The notes beneath the pieces are model-generated. The model was not told the origin of the DNA. It saw nothing but the letters and a program-made list of their open reading frames with translations, and did not search any database. A DNA stretch of 10,243 bases from CACZQA01 sp050943615 (GTDB lineage Bacteria > Actinomycetota > Coriobacteriia > Coriobacteriales > QAMH01): NCBI GenBank assembly GCA_050943615.1, contig JBMNPN010000077.1, positions 1 to 10,243 on the forward strand. Reading direction: 5' to 3'. Shown in pieces: positions 1 through 8,006 of this stretch. Position numbers and translations under genes: made by a program. Every line of letters begins with the position of its first letter. Within the stretch, counting starts at the first letter, position 1.

Positions 1-1582
1 GGTGATGACCTGCCATACGAAAAACGGCATCTGCCAGAAGTGCTACGGCTACGACTTGGCCGCGGGCCGTCCGGTCAACATCGGCACGGCGGTCGGCATC
101 ATCGCCGCGCAGTCCATCGGCGAACCTGGTACCCAGCTCACCATGCGCACCTTCCACTCCGGCGGCGTTGCAGGAGAGGACATCACCCAGGGTCTGCCGC
201 GCGTCACCGAGCTTTTCGAGGCGCGCAAGCCGAAGGGCCTTGCCGTCCTCGCGGAGATTTCCGGCACGCTGCAGGTCACGAGCACGAGGGACAGCCGCAC
301 GCTCACCATCAGCAACGACGAGGGCGAGGTCCGCGAGTACGAGGTCAGCGCACGTGCGCAGCTCATGCCCGGCGTGACCGACATGTGCCAGGTCACGGTC
401 GGCCAGCAGCTGACCAAGGGTTCCATCGACCCGCACGAGCTGCTCCGCCTGACCGACGTCAACACGACGCTTCGCTACATCGTCGACCAGGTACAGGCCG
501 TCTACACCTCCCAGGGCGTGGACATCAACGACAAGCACATCGAGATCATCGCGCGCCAGATGCTGCGCCGCGTGACCGTTATCGATCCGGGCAGCTCCGA
601 TTACCTGCCGGGTGCCCAGGTCAATCGCTACGATTTCGAGGACGAGGCCGAGCGCATCCGCCTCGAGGGCGGCGAGCCGCCGGTGGCGCGCCCGCTTATC
701 CTGGGCATCACCAAGGCCTCGCTCGCGACCGACTCCTTCCTTTCGGCCGCCTCGTTCCAGGAGACCACCAAGGTCCTCACGGATGCGGCGATCGAGGGCA
801 AGGTCGACCACCTCGTCGGCCTCAAGGAAAACGTCATCATCGGCAAGCCGATTCCCGCAGGCACCGGCCTCAAGCGCTACCGCGATCTGCAGCTCACCTA
901 CAAGGGCGAGCGCATCGACCGCAGCGGCAACAGCGCCGACCACCTGCCCGACTGGGCTCCCGAGGAGCTCAAGGAAACGGAGAGCCTGCTCCCGCAGCCG
1001 CAGGAGTGGTCGCTCGACGGCGAAGAGTACCTCGGCGGCGTTCCCGGCGACATGTCGGCCCTGCTCGGCAAGGGCTATCTTGGCAGCCTGGGACGCAAGA
1101 TTCCGCCCGAGGCGGCAAAGCTCTATCTCTTTGACGACCTCGGCGTCAGCCAGCGCTGGGCGAACAAGTTCAGCGAGGCCGGCATCGAGACGGTGGGCGA
1201 CCTGGTCGGAAAGACCGAAGACGAGCTGTTCCGCATCGAGGGCATCGGCGTGAAGGCCATCGAGGAGCTCAAGGCGGGCCTCGAGAAGCGTGACCTGCTC
1301 TACATCCTCGAGGACCCCAAGAACGCCGAGGAACCCGATGCCTCGCAGCTGCTCGAGATGCTGTTCTCGCCCGAGGATGCCATGTACATGGGCGGAGAGG
1401 TCCCGAAGAGCTACAGCGCCGACCCCGACGACCTGATCGGCGGTCCCGCGCAGCATCATTCCTCTGCCGATGAGGACATGCTCAACGAGATGCTCGGTGG
1501 ACTGGACGACACCGGATTCCACCTGAACGACGACAAGGACGACGATGAGGGGGAGACCCTGATCGGTGGCTCGAACAACTAG
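1..1582 (+). CDS. rpoC: DNA-directed RNA polymerase subunit beta', C-terminal part (5' end outside window)
   Basis: Catalytic RNA polymerase subunit; only the last 526 residues are present and the reading frame is open at the window edge, so the GTG at position 2 is an internal Val codon. Residues 4, 11 and 14 are three Cys of the second zinc site. The trigger-loop helix follows, with Met48, Arg49 and His52 matching E. coli Met932, Arg933 and His936 by constant offset. The trigger loop runs straight on, without the large E. coli insertion SI3, as in Gram-positives. The usual beta' core ends near residue 295 (motif IPAGTGLKRYRD). A further stretch of about 225 residues follows: a linker, a helix-hairpin-helix domain resembling the alpha-subunit CTD (residues about 374-437), and an acidic tail (DDKDDDEGE). 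The stop TAG is at 1580-1582, followed by an intrinsic terminator. Identity is certain; the function of the extension is inferred. Confidence 0.98.
   Translation, partial: VMTCHTKNGICQKCYGYDLAAGRPVNIGTAVGIIAAQSIGEPGTQLTMRTFHSGGVAGEDITQGLPRVTELFEARKPKGLAVLAEISGTLQVTSTRDSRTLTISNDEGEVREYEVSARAQLMPGVTDMCQVTVGQQLTKGSIDPHELLRLTDVNTTLRYIVDQVQAVYTSQGVDINDKHIEIIARQMLRRVTVIDPGSSDYLPGAQVNRYDFEDEAERIRLEGGEPPVARPLILGITKASLATDSFLSAASFQETTKVLTDAAIEGKVDHLVGLKENVIIGKPIPAGTGLKRYRDLQLTYKGERIDRSGNSADHLPDWAPEELKETESLLPQPQEWSLDGEEYLGGVPGDMSALLGKGYLGSLGRKIPPEAAKLYLFDDLGVSQRWANKFSEAGIETVGDLVGKTEDELFRIEGIGVKAIEELKAGLEKRDLLYILEDPKNAEEPDASQLLEMLFSPEDAMYMGGEVPKSYSADPDDLIGGPAQHHSSADEDMLNEMLGGLDDTGFHLNDDKDDDEGETLIGGSNN
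1133..1297 (+). other. Alpha-CTD-like helix-hairpin-helix domain inside the RpoC C-terminal extension
   Basis: Residues 378-432 of the translated fragment align without gaps over 55 positions to the C-terminal domain of E. coli RpoA as I recall it, with about 22 identities. Residues that contact UP-element DNA in RpoA are kept: Arg385, Asn388, Gly416, Lys418 and Glu422 correspond to Arg265, Asn268, Gly296, Lys298 and Glu302; Ser299 is replaced by Ala419. The comparison is from memory, but the pattern GDLV..TE.EL followed by G.K...E.K is plain. DNA binding is inferred. A generic helix-hairpin-helix of another origin is the alternative. Confidence 0.8.
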
Positions 1583-1595
1583 CATGTGAGCGCTT

Positions 1596-1636
1596 GGCCC
1601 CGCTCTCCTGTACGGGAGGGCGGGGCCTTTCCTTTT
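1596..1636 (+). terminator. Rho-independent terminator after rpoC
   Basis: A 13-bp GC-rich stem pairs 1596-1608 with 1615-1627 (one G-U pair, six-base loop) and is followed at once by the pyrimidine/T-rich tail TTTCCTTTTC. It lies 13 nt after the rpoC stop and separates the rpoBC transcript from the rpsL transcript. Confidence 0.92.
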
Positions 1637-1687
1637 CAACGTGGGAAAAGGCCGCAGACGAGCTACCCTATCCACGCATCTTTTTGC

Positions 1688-1707
1688 AAGTTTTTCCCAA
1701 ACTTTTT
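1688..1707 (+). repeat. Small inverted repeat with T-run in the AT-rich rpoC-rpsL gap
   Basis: AAGTTT (1688-1693) and AAACTT (1699-1704) are perfect inverted repeats around TTCCC, and the right arm runs into TTTTT. It lies in a locally AT-rich stretch about 70 bp upstream of the rpsL promoter. It could be a weak back-up terminator, a protein site, or chance. Confidence 0.3.
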
Positions 1708-1774
1708 AGCCATGCTTTAAAATCCCCATGTCAGACGGGGAATCGGGGTATGGACACACCCGGAGCCGTGGCGT

Positions 1775-1803
1775 TTGACATCCCTGCTTTTGGCTAGTAA
1801 AGT
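1775..1803 (+). promoter_or_regulatory. Sigma-70-type promoter for the rpsL-rpsG-fusA-rpsJ operon
   Basis: A perfect -35 box TTGACA (1775-1780), a 17-bp spacer and a -10 box TAAAGT (1798-1803, four of six matches) lie between the rpoC terminator and rpsL. Transcription would start near 1808-1811, just before the first leader hairpin, leaving an untranslated leader of about 160 nt. The perfect -35, ideal spacing and position support it; the start site is inferred. Confidence 0.75.
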
Positions 1804-1807
1804 ACCC

Positions 1808-1962
1808 ACTCGCGCTTCGAATACGGTTCGAAGTGCCGCATCGTCGTGTGCCTTTTTGTCGGGTTCCGACTGACCTTGCAGAGACGTTCCTCGTGCAGTC
1901 AGGCGAAACCTGACAGGTTGCAAGGCATGTGACCTGTCAAGTAACCGGTAGCAAAGAAAGGA
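1808..1962 (+). promoter_or_regulatory. Structured 5' leader of the rpsL operon with alternative pairings
   Basis: The stretch between the predicted transcription start and the rpsL ribosome site is dense in complementary segments. P1 is a 10-bp hairpin, 1812-1821 with 1827-1836 (core CTTCGAA/TTCGAAG, one G-U). P2 is GTCGG/CCGAC at 1858-1862/1866-1870. P3 is CCTTGCA (1874-1880) with TGCAAGG (1919-1925), enclosing P5, GTCAGG (1898-1903) with CCTGAC (1909-1914). P6 is TGACAGGT (1911-1918) with ACCTGTCA (1932-1939), which excludes P5. With P6 formed, the P3 right arm lies in the P6 loop, so P3 and P6 together would be a pseudoknot. P6 ends 16 nt before the Shine-Dalgarno. A role in feedback control by a ribosomal protein is inferred; I recognise no named RNA family. 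Confidence 0.55.
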
Positions 1963-1968
1963 TGAACA

Positions 1969-2343
1969 TTGCCTACCATCAACCAGCTGGTCCGCAAGGG
2001 CCGCGCCAAGGCGACGGAGAAGTCCAAGTCTCCGGCCCTCAAAGGCAGCCCGCAGAAGCGCGGCGTCTGCACGCGCGTCTACACCGCGACGCCGAAGAAG
2101 CCCAATTCGGCTCTTCGCAAGGTCGCTCGTGTCCGTCTCGTCAACGGCATGGAGGTCACCGCGTACATTCCCGGTATCGGCCACAACCTGCAGGAGCACT
2201 CCATGGTGCTCATCCGCGGCGGCCGTGTGAAGGACCTTCCTGGCGTCCGCTATAAGATCATTCGCGGTGCTCTCGACACCGCTGCCGTGTCCGACCGTGC
2301 TCAGGGCCGTAGCCGCTACGGTGCCAAGAAGCCCAAGAAATAA
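1969..2343 (+). CDS. rpsL: 30S ribosomal protein S12
   Basis: Decoding-centre protein of the small subunit, 124 residues, full family length. It starts at TTG (1969): translation from here gives the canonical N-terminus MPTINQLVRKGR, and a Shine-Dalgarno GAAAGGA (1956-1962) sits 6 nt upstream. An ATG at 1962 overlaps that site but is in another frame. The decoding motif TPKKPNSA holds Lys43 and Lys44, and the loop GGRVKDLPG holds Lys88 and Asp89; these match E. coli Lys42, Lys43, Lys87 and Asp88 (Asp88 is the methylthiolated residue). The usual streptomycin-resistance positions Lys42 and Lys87 are therefore wild type. It is the first gene of an operon with rpsG 20 nt downstream. Confidence 0.98.
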   Translation: MPTINQLVRKGRAKATEKSKSPALKGSPQKRGVCTRVYTATPKKPNSALRKVARVRLVNGMEVTAYIPGIGHNLQEHSMVLIRGGRVKDLPGVRYKIIRGALDTAAVSDRAQGRSRYGAKKPKK

Positions 2344-2363
2344 GGAAGAGGGGTAACTGAGTT

Positions 2364-2834
2364 ATGCCACGTCGTTCCGCTGCAGTCCGTCGTGAGACCG
2401 CTCCCGACGCTGTATATGGCAACCGTCTCGTCACGCAGCTGATCAACAAGGTTCTGCGCGACGGTAAGCGTTCCGTCGCCGAGAGCATCGTCTACGGTGC
2501 CTTCGACATCATCAACGAGAAGACCGGTGAGGATGCCCTCTCCGTGTTCAAGAAGGCCATGGAGAACGTCCGTCCGTCCGTCGAGGTCAAGCCCCGTCGT
2601 GTCGGCGGCGCTACCTACCAGGTCCCGACCGAGGTCAACTCCCGTCGTTCCACGACGCTCGCGATTCGCTGGATCGTCGGCTTTGCCCGCTCCCGCAAGG
2701 AGCGCAGCATGGCCGAGCGCCTCGCCGCAGAGATCATGGACGCTTCCAATGGCGTCGGTGCCTCTGTCAAGAAGCGCGAAGATGTCTACAAGATGGCCGA
2801 GTCCAACCGTGCGTTCTCGCACTATCGCTGGTAA
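2364..2834 (+). CDS. rpsG: 30S ribosomal protein S7
   Basis: Primary 16S rRNA-binding protein that starts assembly of the small-subunit head and lies near the exit site. It has 156 residues, the common bacterial length. The motif VKPRRVGGATYQVPTEV at about residues 76-92 and the end SHYRW are typical of S7. The ATG start is preceded by a purine-rich ribosome site at 2344-2353, and the gap to rpsL is only 20 nt. That leaves little room for an S7 control site between the genes of the kind E. coli has, so control by S7, if any, would have to act elsewhere, for example in the leader upstream of rpsL. fusA follows after 20 nt. Confidence 0.98.
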   Translation: MPRRSAAVRRETAPDAVYGNRLVTQLINKVLRDGKRSVAESIVYGAFDIINEKTGEDALSVFKKAMENVRPSVEVKPRRVGGATYQVPTEVNSRRSTTLAIRWIVGFARSRKERSMAERLAAEIMDASNGVGASVKKREDVYKMAESNRAFSHYRW

Positions 2835-2854
2835 GAGGGGGATAGATCACAACA

Positions 2855-4963
<2,109 letters not shown>

Positions 4964-4998
4964 CGCGGCACGCTCGATATATGGAGGTTTGAGTTACA

Positions 4999-5307
4999 GT
5001 GCCTAATCAGAAGATCCGCATTCGGCTGAAGGGCTACGATCACGAGATCGTGGACCAGTCGACCAAGCTCATCGTGGACACCGCTGCCAAGACCGGTGCC
5101 CGCGTCAGCGGCCCGATTCCGCTGCCGACCGAGCGCAACCTGTACACGGTCATCCGCTCGCCGCATGTCAACAAGGACTCGCGCGAGCAGTTCGAGATGC
5201 GCACTCACAAGCGCCTGATCGACATCCTCGATCCCACGCCCAACACGGTCGATTCGCTGATGCGCCTCGACCTGCCGGCTGGCGTCGACATCGAGATCAA
5301 GCTCTAA
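4999..5307 (+). CDS. rpsJ: 30S ribosomal protein S10
   Basis: Small-subunit head protein and, in other bacteria, NusE partner of NusB in antitermination; 102 residues, full length. Typical features are IRIRLKGYDH near the N-terminus, the extended-loop motif PIPLPTERNLYTV and the end LPAGVDIEIKL. It starts at GTG (4999) behind GGAGG (4983-4987); the GTG gives the canonical start MPNQKIRIRLK. Only 35 nt separate it from fusA, so it is probably cotranscribed with the str genes. It is unusual that a strong terminator, not rplC, follows: S10 normally heads the long ribosomal protein operon. Confidence 0.98.
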   Translation: MPNQKIRIRLKGYDHEIVDQSTKLIVDTAAKTGARVSGPIPLPTERNLYTVIRSPHVNKDSREQFEMRTHKRLIDILDPTPNTVDSLMRLDLPAGVDIEIKL

Positions 5308-5328
5308 AGAGCAGCGATACACCATGAA

Positions 5329-5367
5329 AGAAATGCCCCGCCCGCAAGAAGCGAGCGGGGCATTTCT
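5329..5367 (+). terminator. Strong intrinsic terminator after rpsJ
   Basis: A perfect 13-bp stem pairs 5329-5341 with 5355-5367; three more pairs (CGC/GCG, 5343-5345 with 5351-5353) form above one mismatch. The left arm begins AGAAA and the right arm ends TTTCT, so it could work in both directions. It lies 22 nt after the rpsJ stop and closes the ribosomal block. Confidence 0.88.
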
Positions 5368-5851
5368 GTACTTGTCCTCTTTCTCCGACTGCCGTTGCGG
5401 ACGTACGGAATGCTGAAGCATGTGCTACATTTATGTAGCCGAGTAGATGCTTTTGTCTGGATGGGGCAATCGAAAATCTTTGTAGGGGGAACATGTCTGG
5501 GGAGAGAGCCTGCTGCTTTTCAGAGACGGCCTTCGGGGCGGCGAGTGAGTCTTGTTTCCAATTGGCACCCGGGCCCTTGGCCTTTCCTGTCCGAATCGCG
5601 ACGAATGCTCCAGCACGGAACGTGCTTCTCGCAAAACGCAAGTGCTGCGGCAAACCCCTCTTTCTCTCAATGAAGCATGGCCTGCACAGGGGAGCAGCTG
5701 GGCTGGAAGTGCACTGCAGCTTTCCGAGTTTTTGCGCCGGTCATTGTCTTGGGCCCTACTAGGGAAGGAATAGACCATGGAGCATGACTAGAGCGCAATG
5801 ACTTTTCGGACGGAAAAACTGGTTACTCGGGGATTATGGAGGAATAAGACA
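5368..5851. other. Gene-poor stretch between the ribosomal block and the surface locus
   Basis: About 480 bases with no gene I can support. Open frames of 70-115 codons exist on both strands but overlap one another, have no family resemblance and no consistent codon use. Visible structure: the palindrome at 5424-5439; a small hairpin GCACG/CGTGC (5613-5617/5621-5625) whose left part CAGCAC (5611-5616) can pair instead with GTGCTG (5642-5647); and the ribosome site GGAGGA (5838-5843) of the next gene. I find no clear promoter, although one is expected here for the genes downstream. A long structured leader or small RNA is possible but unproven. Confidence 0.5.
5424..5439. promoter_or_regulatory. 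Perfect 16-bp palindrome, possible operator
   Basis: GCTACAT, a TT spacer, and ATGTAGC form a perfect 7-2-7 inverted repeat on DNA. It is too tight for a good RNA hairpin but well shaped for a dimeric helix-turn-helix regulator. It lies 57 bp after the rpsJ terminator and about 410 bp before the first surface gene. The regulator is not in the window; the role is inferred. Confidence 0.35.
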
Positions 5852-6556
5852 ATGGAGAAGGCAATAACGTCAAAACCACTCGGAAAGGCATTGTGCATTG
5901 GAATGAGCGCTGCGCTGGTCAGTGCCGTTGCGGCAATGCCGGTCATGCTTGCCAATCCTGGCCAAGCAGAGGCAAAGACCTATAAGAGCTACAGCAATAA
6001 AACCCTTAAGAAACAGGCTACCAAGACTATTAAGGCGGCAAAGGCAAAGAAGGGCTCGAAAAAGAGCAAGCTGAAGAAAATCTGCAAGAGGATAGTGAAG
6101 AAGTACAGCTTCTATCCAATGTACTCTTACAAGATCAAGGGCATTCAGACCGTCGATCAAGAGGCGATCAAGAAGAAGAACGGATATAAGTACATCGCAA
6201 CTCCGACGTTCAAAAAGAAGAAGGGGAGCTGCTATGGGTATGCCTCGGTGATGGGCATTACCGCAAAAACGGCACTTGGCAAGAAGGCCAAGGTGCGCAT
6301 TGCCTACGCAACGCTCGACCAGGGGAAGTTCTTCAACAATAGCTCGTATAAGGGCAATGCCCAGAAGCATGCGTGGACCGAGGTGAAGCTCGGCTCTTCC
6401 TGGTACATCTATGATGCGAATCTAAGCGAGTATGCTGCAGACCGTTTTGGCAGCGCGACCTATGTCATGGGCAAAAAGAAGGCCTCCTCTGCAATGAAGT
6501 CGCTCTACAAGCCGCTTAAAGGCAAGGTCAAATACGTCAAGGTACGTTCTCTGTAA
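5852..6556 (+). CDS. Secreted Lys-rich transglutaminase-like domain protein
   Basis: A 234-residue protein. The ATG at 5852 is chosen over one 18 codons upstream because GGAGGA (5838-5843) sits 8 nt before it and a clean signal peptide follows: a hydrophobic core at about residues 12-34 and a probable signal peptidase I site after AEA (39-41). Residues 42-125 are extremely Lys-rich, with many KK pairs. The C-terminal half fits the transglutaminase-like fold of the papain clan: Cys127 in KGSCYGYA, His173 in KHAWTEV, and Asp188 in WYIYDANL, in the right order and spacing for a Cys-His-Asp triad. In this family such proteins are mostly proteases, amidases or crosslinking enzymes, or bind cell-surface material; the substrate cannot be read here. 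The high Lys content would suit binding to anionic wall polymers (inference). The gene is visibly richer in A than the ribosomal genes. The MBOAT gene begins 29 nt downstream. Confidence 0.8.
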   Translation: MEKAITSKPLGKALCIGMSAALVSAVAAMPVMLANPGQAEAKTYKSYSNKTLKKQATKTIKAAKAKKGSKKSKLKKICKRIVKKYSFYPMYSYKIKGIQTVDQEAIKKKNGYKYIATPTFKKKKGSCYGYASVMGITAKTALGKKAKVRIAYATLDQGKFFNNSSYKGNAQKHAWTEVKLGSSWYIYDANLSEYAADRFGSATYVMGKKKASSAMKSLYKPLKGKVKYVKVRSL

Positions 6557-6585
6557 AGGCGATTGCGTAAGGGCCTGCAGCTAAC

Positions 6586-7993
6586 GTGGTCTTCAGCTCC
6601 TTGACATTCCTGTGCGTCTTTTTGCCGGTGACGCTTCTGCTGTATCGTCTTATGCCGACGACAAAGGCAAAAAAACGTGCTGCTCCTCATCGCGAGCCTC
6701 GTTTTCTATGCGTATGGGGAGCCGGTCTACGTGTTGCTGATGGCGGCTTCGGCTGCCTGCAACTATCTGTGGGCGCGACTTATCGCATCTGCGGCGAGCA
6801 GCAGGAGGAAGCGCGCGGTAATGATTATTGCCGTGGTGCAGAATCTCGGCGTTCTCGGCGTGTTCAAGTATGCGGGCTTTGCTGTCAGCTCCTTCGATGC
6901 CCTCACAGGACTTGCAGTTCCAGTTCCCCAGATTACCTTGCCTATCGGCATCTCGTTCTTCACGTTCCAGGCGATGTCATACGTCATAGACGTATACCGT
7001 GGCGAAGTCGAGGCGCAGGGCAATTTCGGACTCGTCTTGCTGTATATCTGCCTGTTCCCGCAGCTCATCGCGGGCCCGATTGTCAAGTACCATGACATCG
7101 CGGCCGAGCTCGAGAAACGCGAACAGACCCTCGATGGCCTGGCAAAGGGAACGCGGCGCTTCATCGTCGGCCTTGCCAAGAAGGTCCTCATTGCCAACTA
7201 CATGGGTTCTGTCGCCGATACGCTCTTTGCGGCGCCGCTTAACGAGATCAACGCAGCTGCTGCCTGGATGGGGGCAGCAGCATACGCCCTGCAGATCTAC
7301 TTTGACTTCTCGGGCTATTCCGACATGGCCATAGGACTTGGGTGGATGTTCGGGTTCCATTTCAAGGAAAACTTCAAGCACCCCTATATCTCTTCGACGG
7401 TTCGCGAATTCTGGCGGCGCTGGCACATCTCCCTTTCCACCTGGTTTCGGGATTATCTCTATATTCCCCTTGGAGGCAATAGAAAGGGCAAGGCCCGTAC
7501 TGCGGTCAATCGCATCATCGTGTTCTTCACGTGCGGCCTTTGGCACGGCGCAAGCTGGACGTTCGTCTTTTGGGGTCTGTACCACGGAGCCTTCATGCTC
7601 CTCGAGACCTATGTTCCGGCGTTTTCCAGGATCAAGGACGCAGGCAAGCCCATAAGATTCCTCTGCCACGTCTATCTCATCGTGATGGTGCTCGTGGGGT
7701 GGGTCTTCTTTCGGGCAGACACGATTGGCCAGGGCTTCTACTGGGTGGCTCAGATGTTCACCGGCTGGTGGTCAACTGCAGCGTCGGGCGCGCTGTGCCT
7801 TTCGCTTCTCACCCCGCTCAATCTCTTTGTCTTTGCCTGTGGCGTCGTTGCCTCGACACCGGTCATTGACAGGTTCCGCACGCGTTCTTTCTGGGGTGGG
7901 TTCAGCTGGGTTGCAACGGTGTTCCTGCTCGTGTTGAGCGTGCTCAGCCTCGCAACCGGCACGTATAATCCGTTCATATACTTCAGGTTCTAG
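6586..7993 (+). pseudogene. MBOAT-family O-acyltransferase (AlgI/PatA-like), frameshifted near its 5' end
   Basis: Multi-pass membrane enzyme that, in its family, carries acyl groups from a cytoplasmic donor to an extracytoplasmic acceptor for polysaccharide O-acetylation. The canonical N-terminus MVFSSLTFLCVFLP begins at GTG 6586 in one frame. The rest, from LLLIASLVFYAYGEP onward, is in another frame open to the TAG at 7991-7993. The two join at the A7 tract 6669-6675: removing one A gives KAKN-VLLLIAS and a 468-residue protein, close to AlgI. Numbered on that product, family motifs are FDFSGYSDMAIGLG, EFWRRWHISLSTWFRDYLYI (His280) and CGLWHGASW with His320 as the expected catalytic His (AlgI His322). 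The 6677-7993 part alone (438 codons from GTG) keeps all motifs but lacks the first membrane helix. No strong ribosome site precedes 6586. The break may be a true mutation, a phase-variable tract, slippage or a sequencing error. The SGNH partner follows after 13 nt. Confidence 0.85.
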
Positions 7994-8006
7994 GGGGCGG
8001 GGCAGA

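Noticed and set aside
1594..1797. Short plus-strand frame after rpoC
   Set aside because: It starts inside the rpoC terminator stem and runs through the rpsL promoter; no ribosome site and no resemblance.
1962..2255. 98-codon frame starting at the ATG on the rpsL ribosome site
   Set aside because: It lies in another frame inside rpsL and gives a basic, composition-driven protein. Kept only as an observation about the rpsL start.
5732..5760. Possible promoter TTGCGC with CCTACT before the surface operon
   Set aside because: The spacing is right but both boxes match the consensus poorly; other positions score about as well by eye.
5493..5762. 89-codon plus-strand frame preceded by AGGGGGA
   Set aside because: It has a fair ribosome site, but its protein is Cys-rich without domain or signal features, and several other frames are equally open across the same bases. 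Not enough to call a gene.
5798..5851. Upstream ATG at 5798 as start of the transglutaminase-like gene
   Set aside because: It has no ribosome site and adds 18 charged residues before the signal peptide; the ATG at 5852 has GGAGGA at the right distance.
6669..6675. Programmed -1 ribosomal frameshift at the A7 tract
   Set aside because: The shift needed to join the two frames is +1 (or -2), not -1, and I see no clear downstream stimulatory structure.
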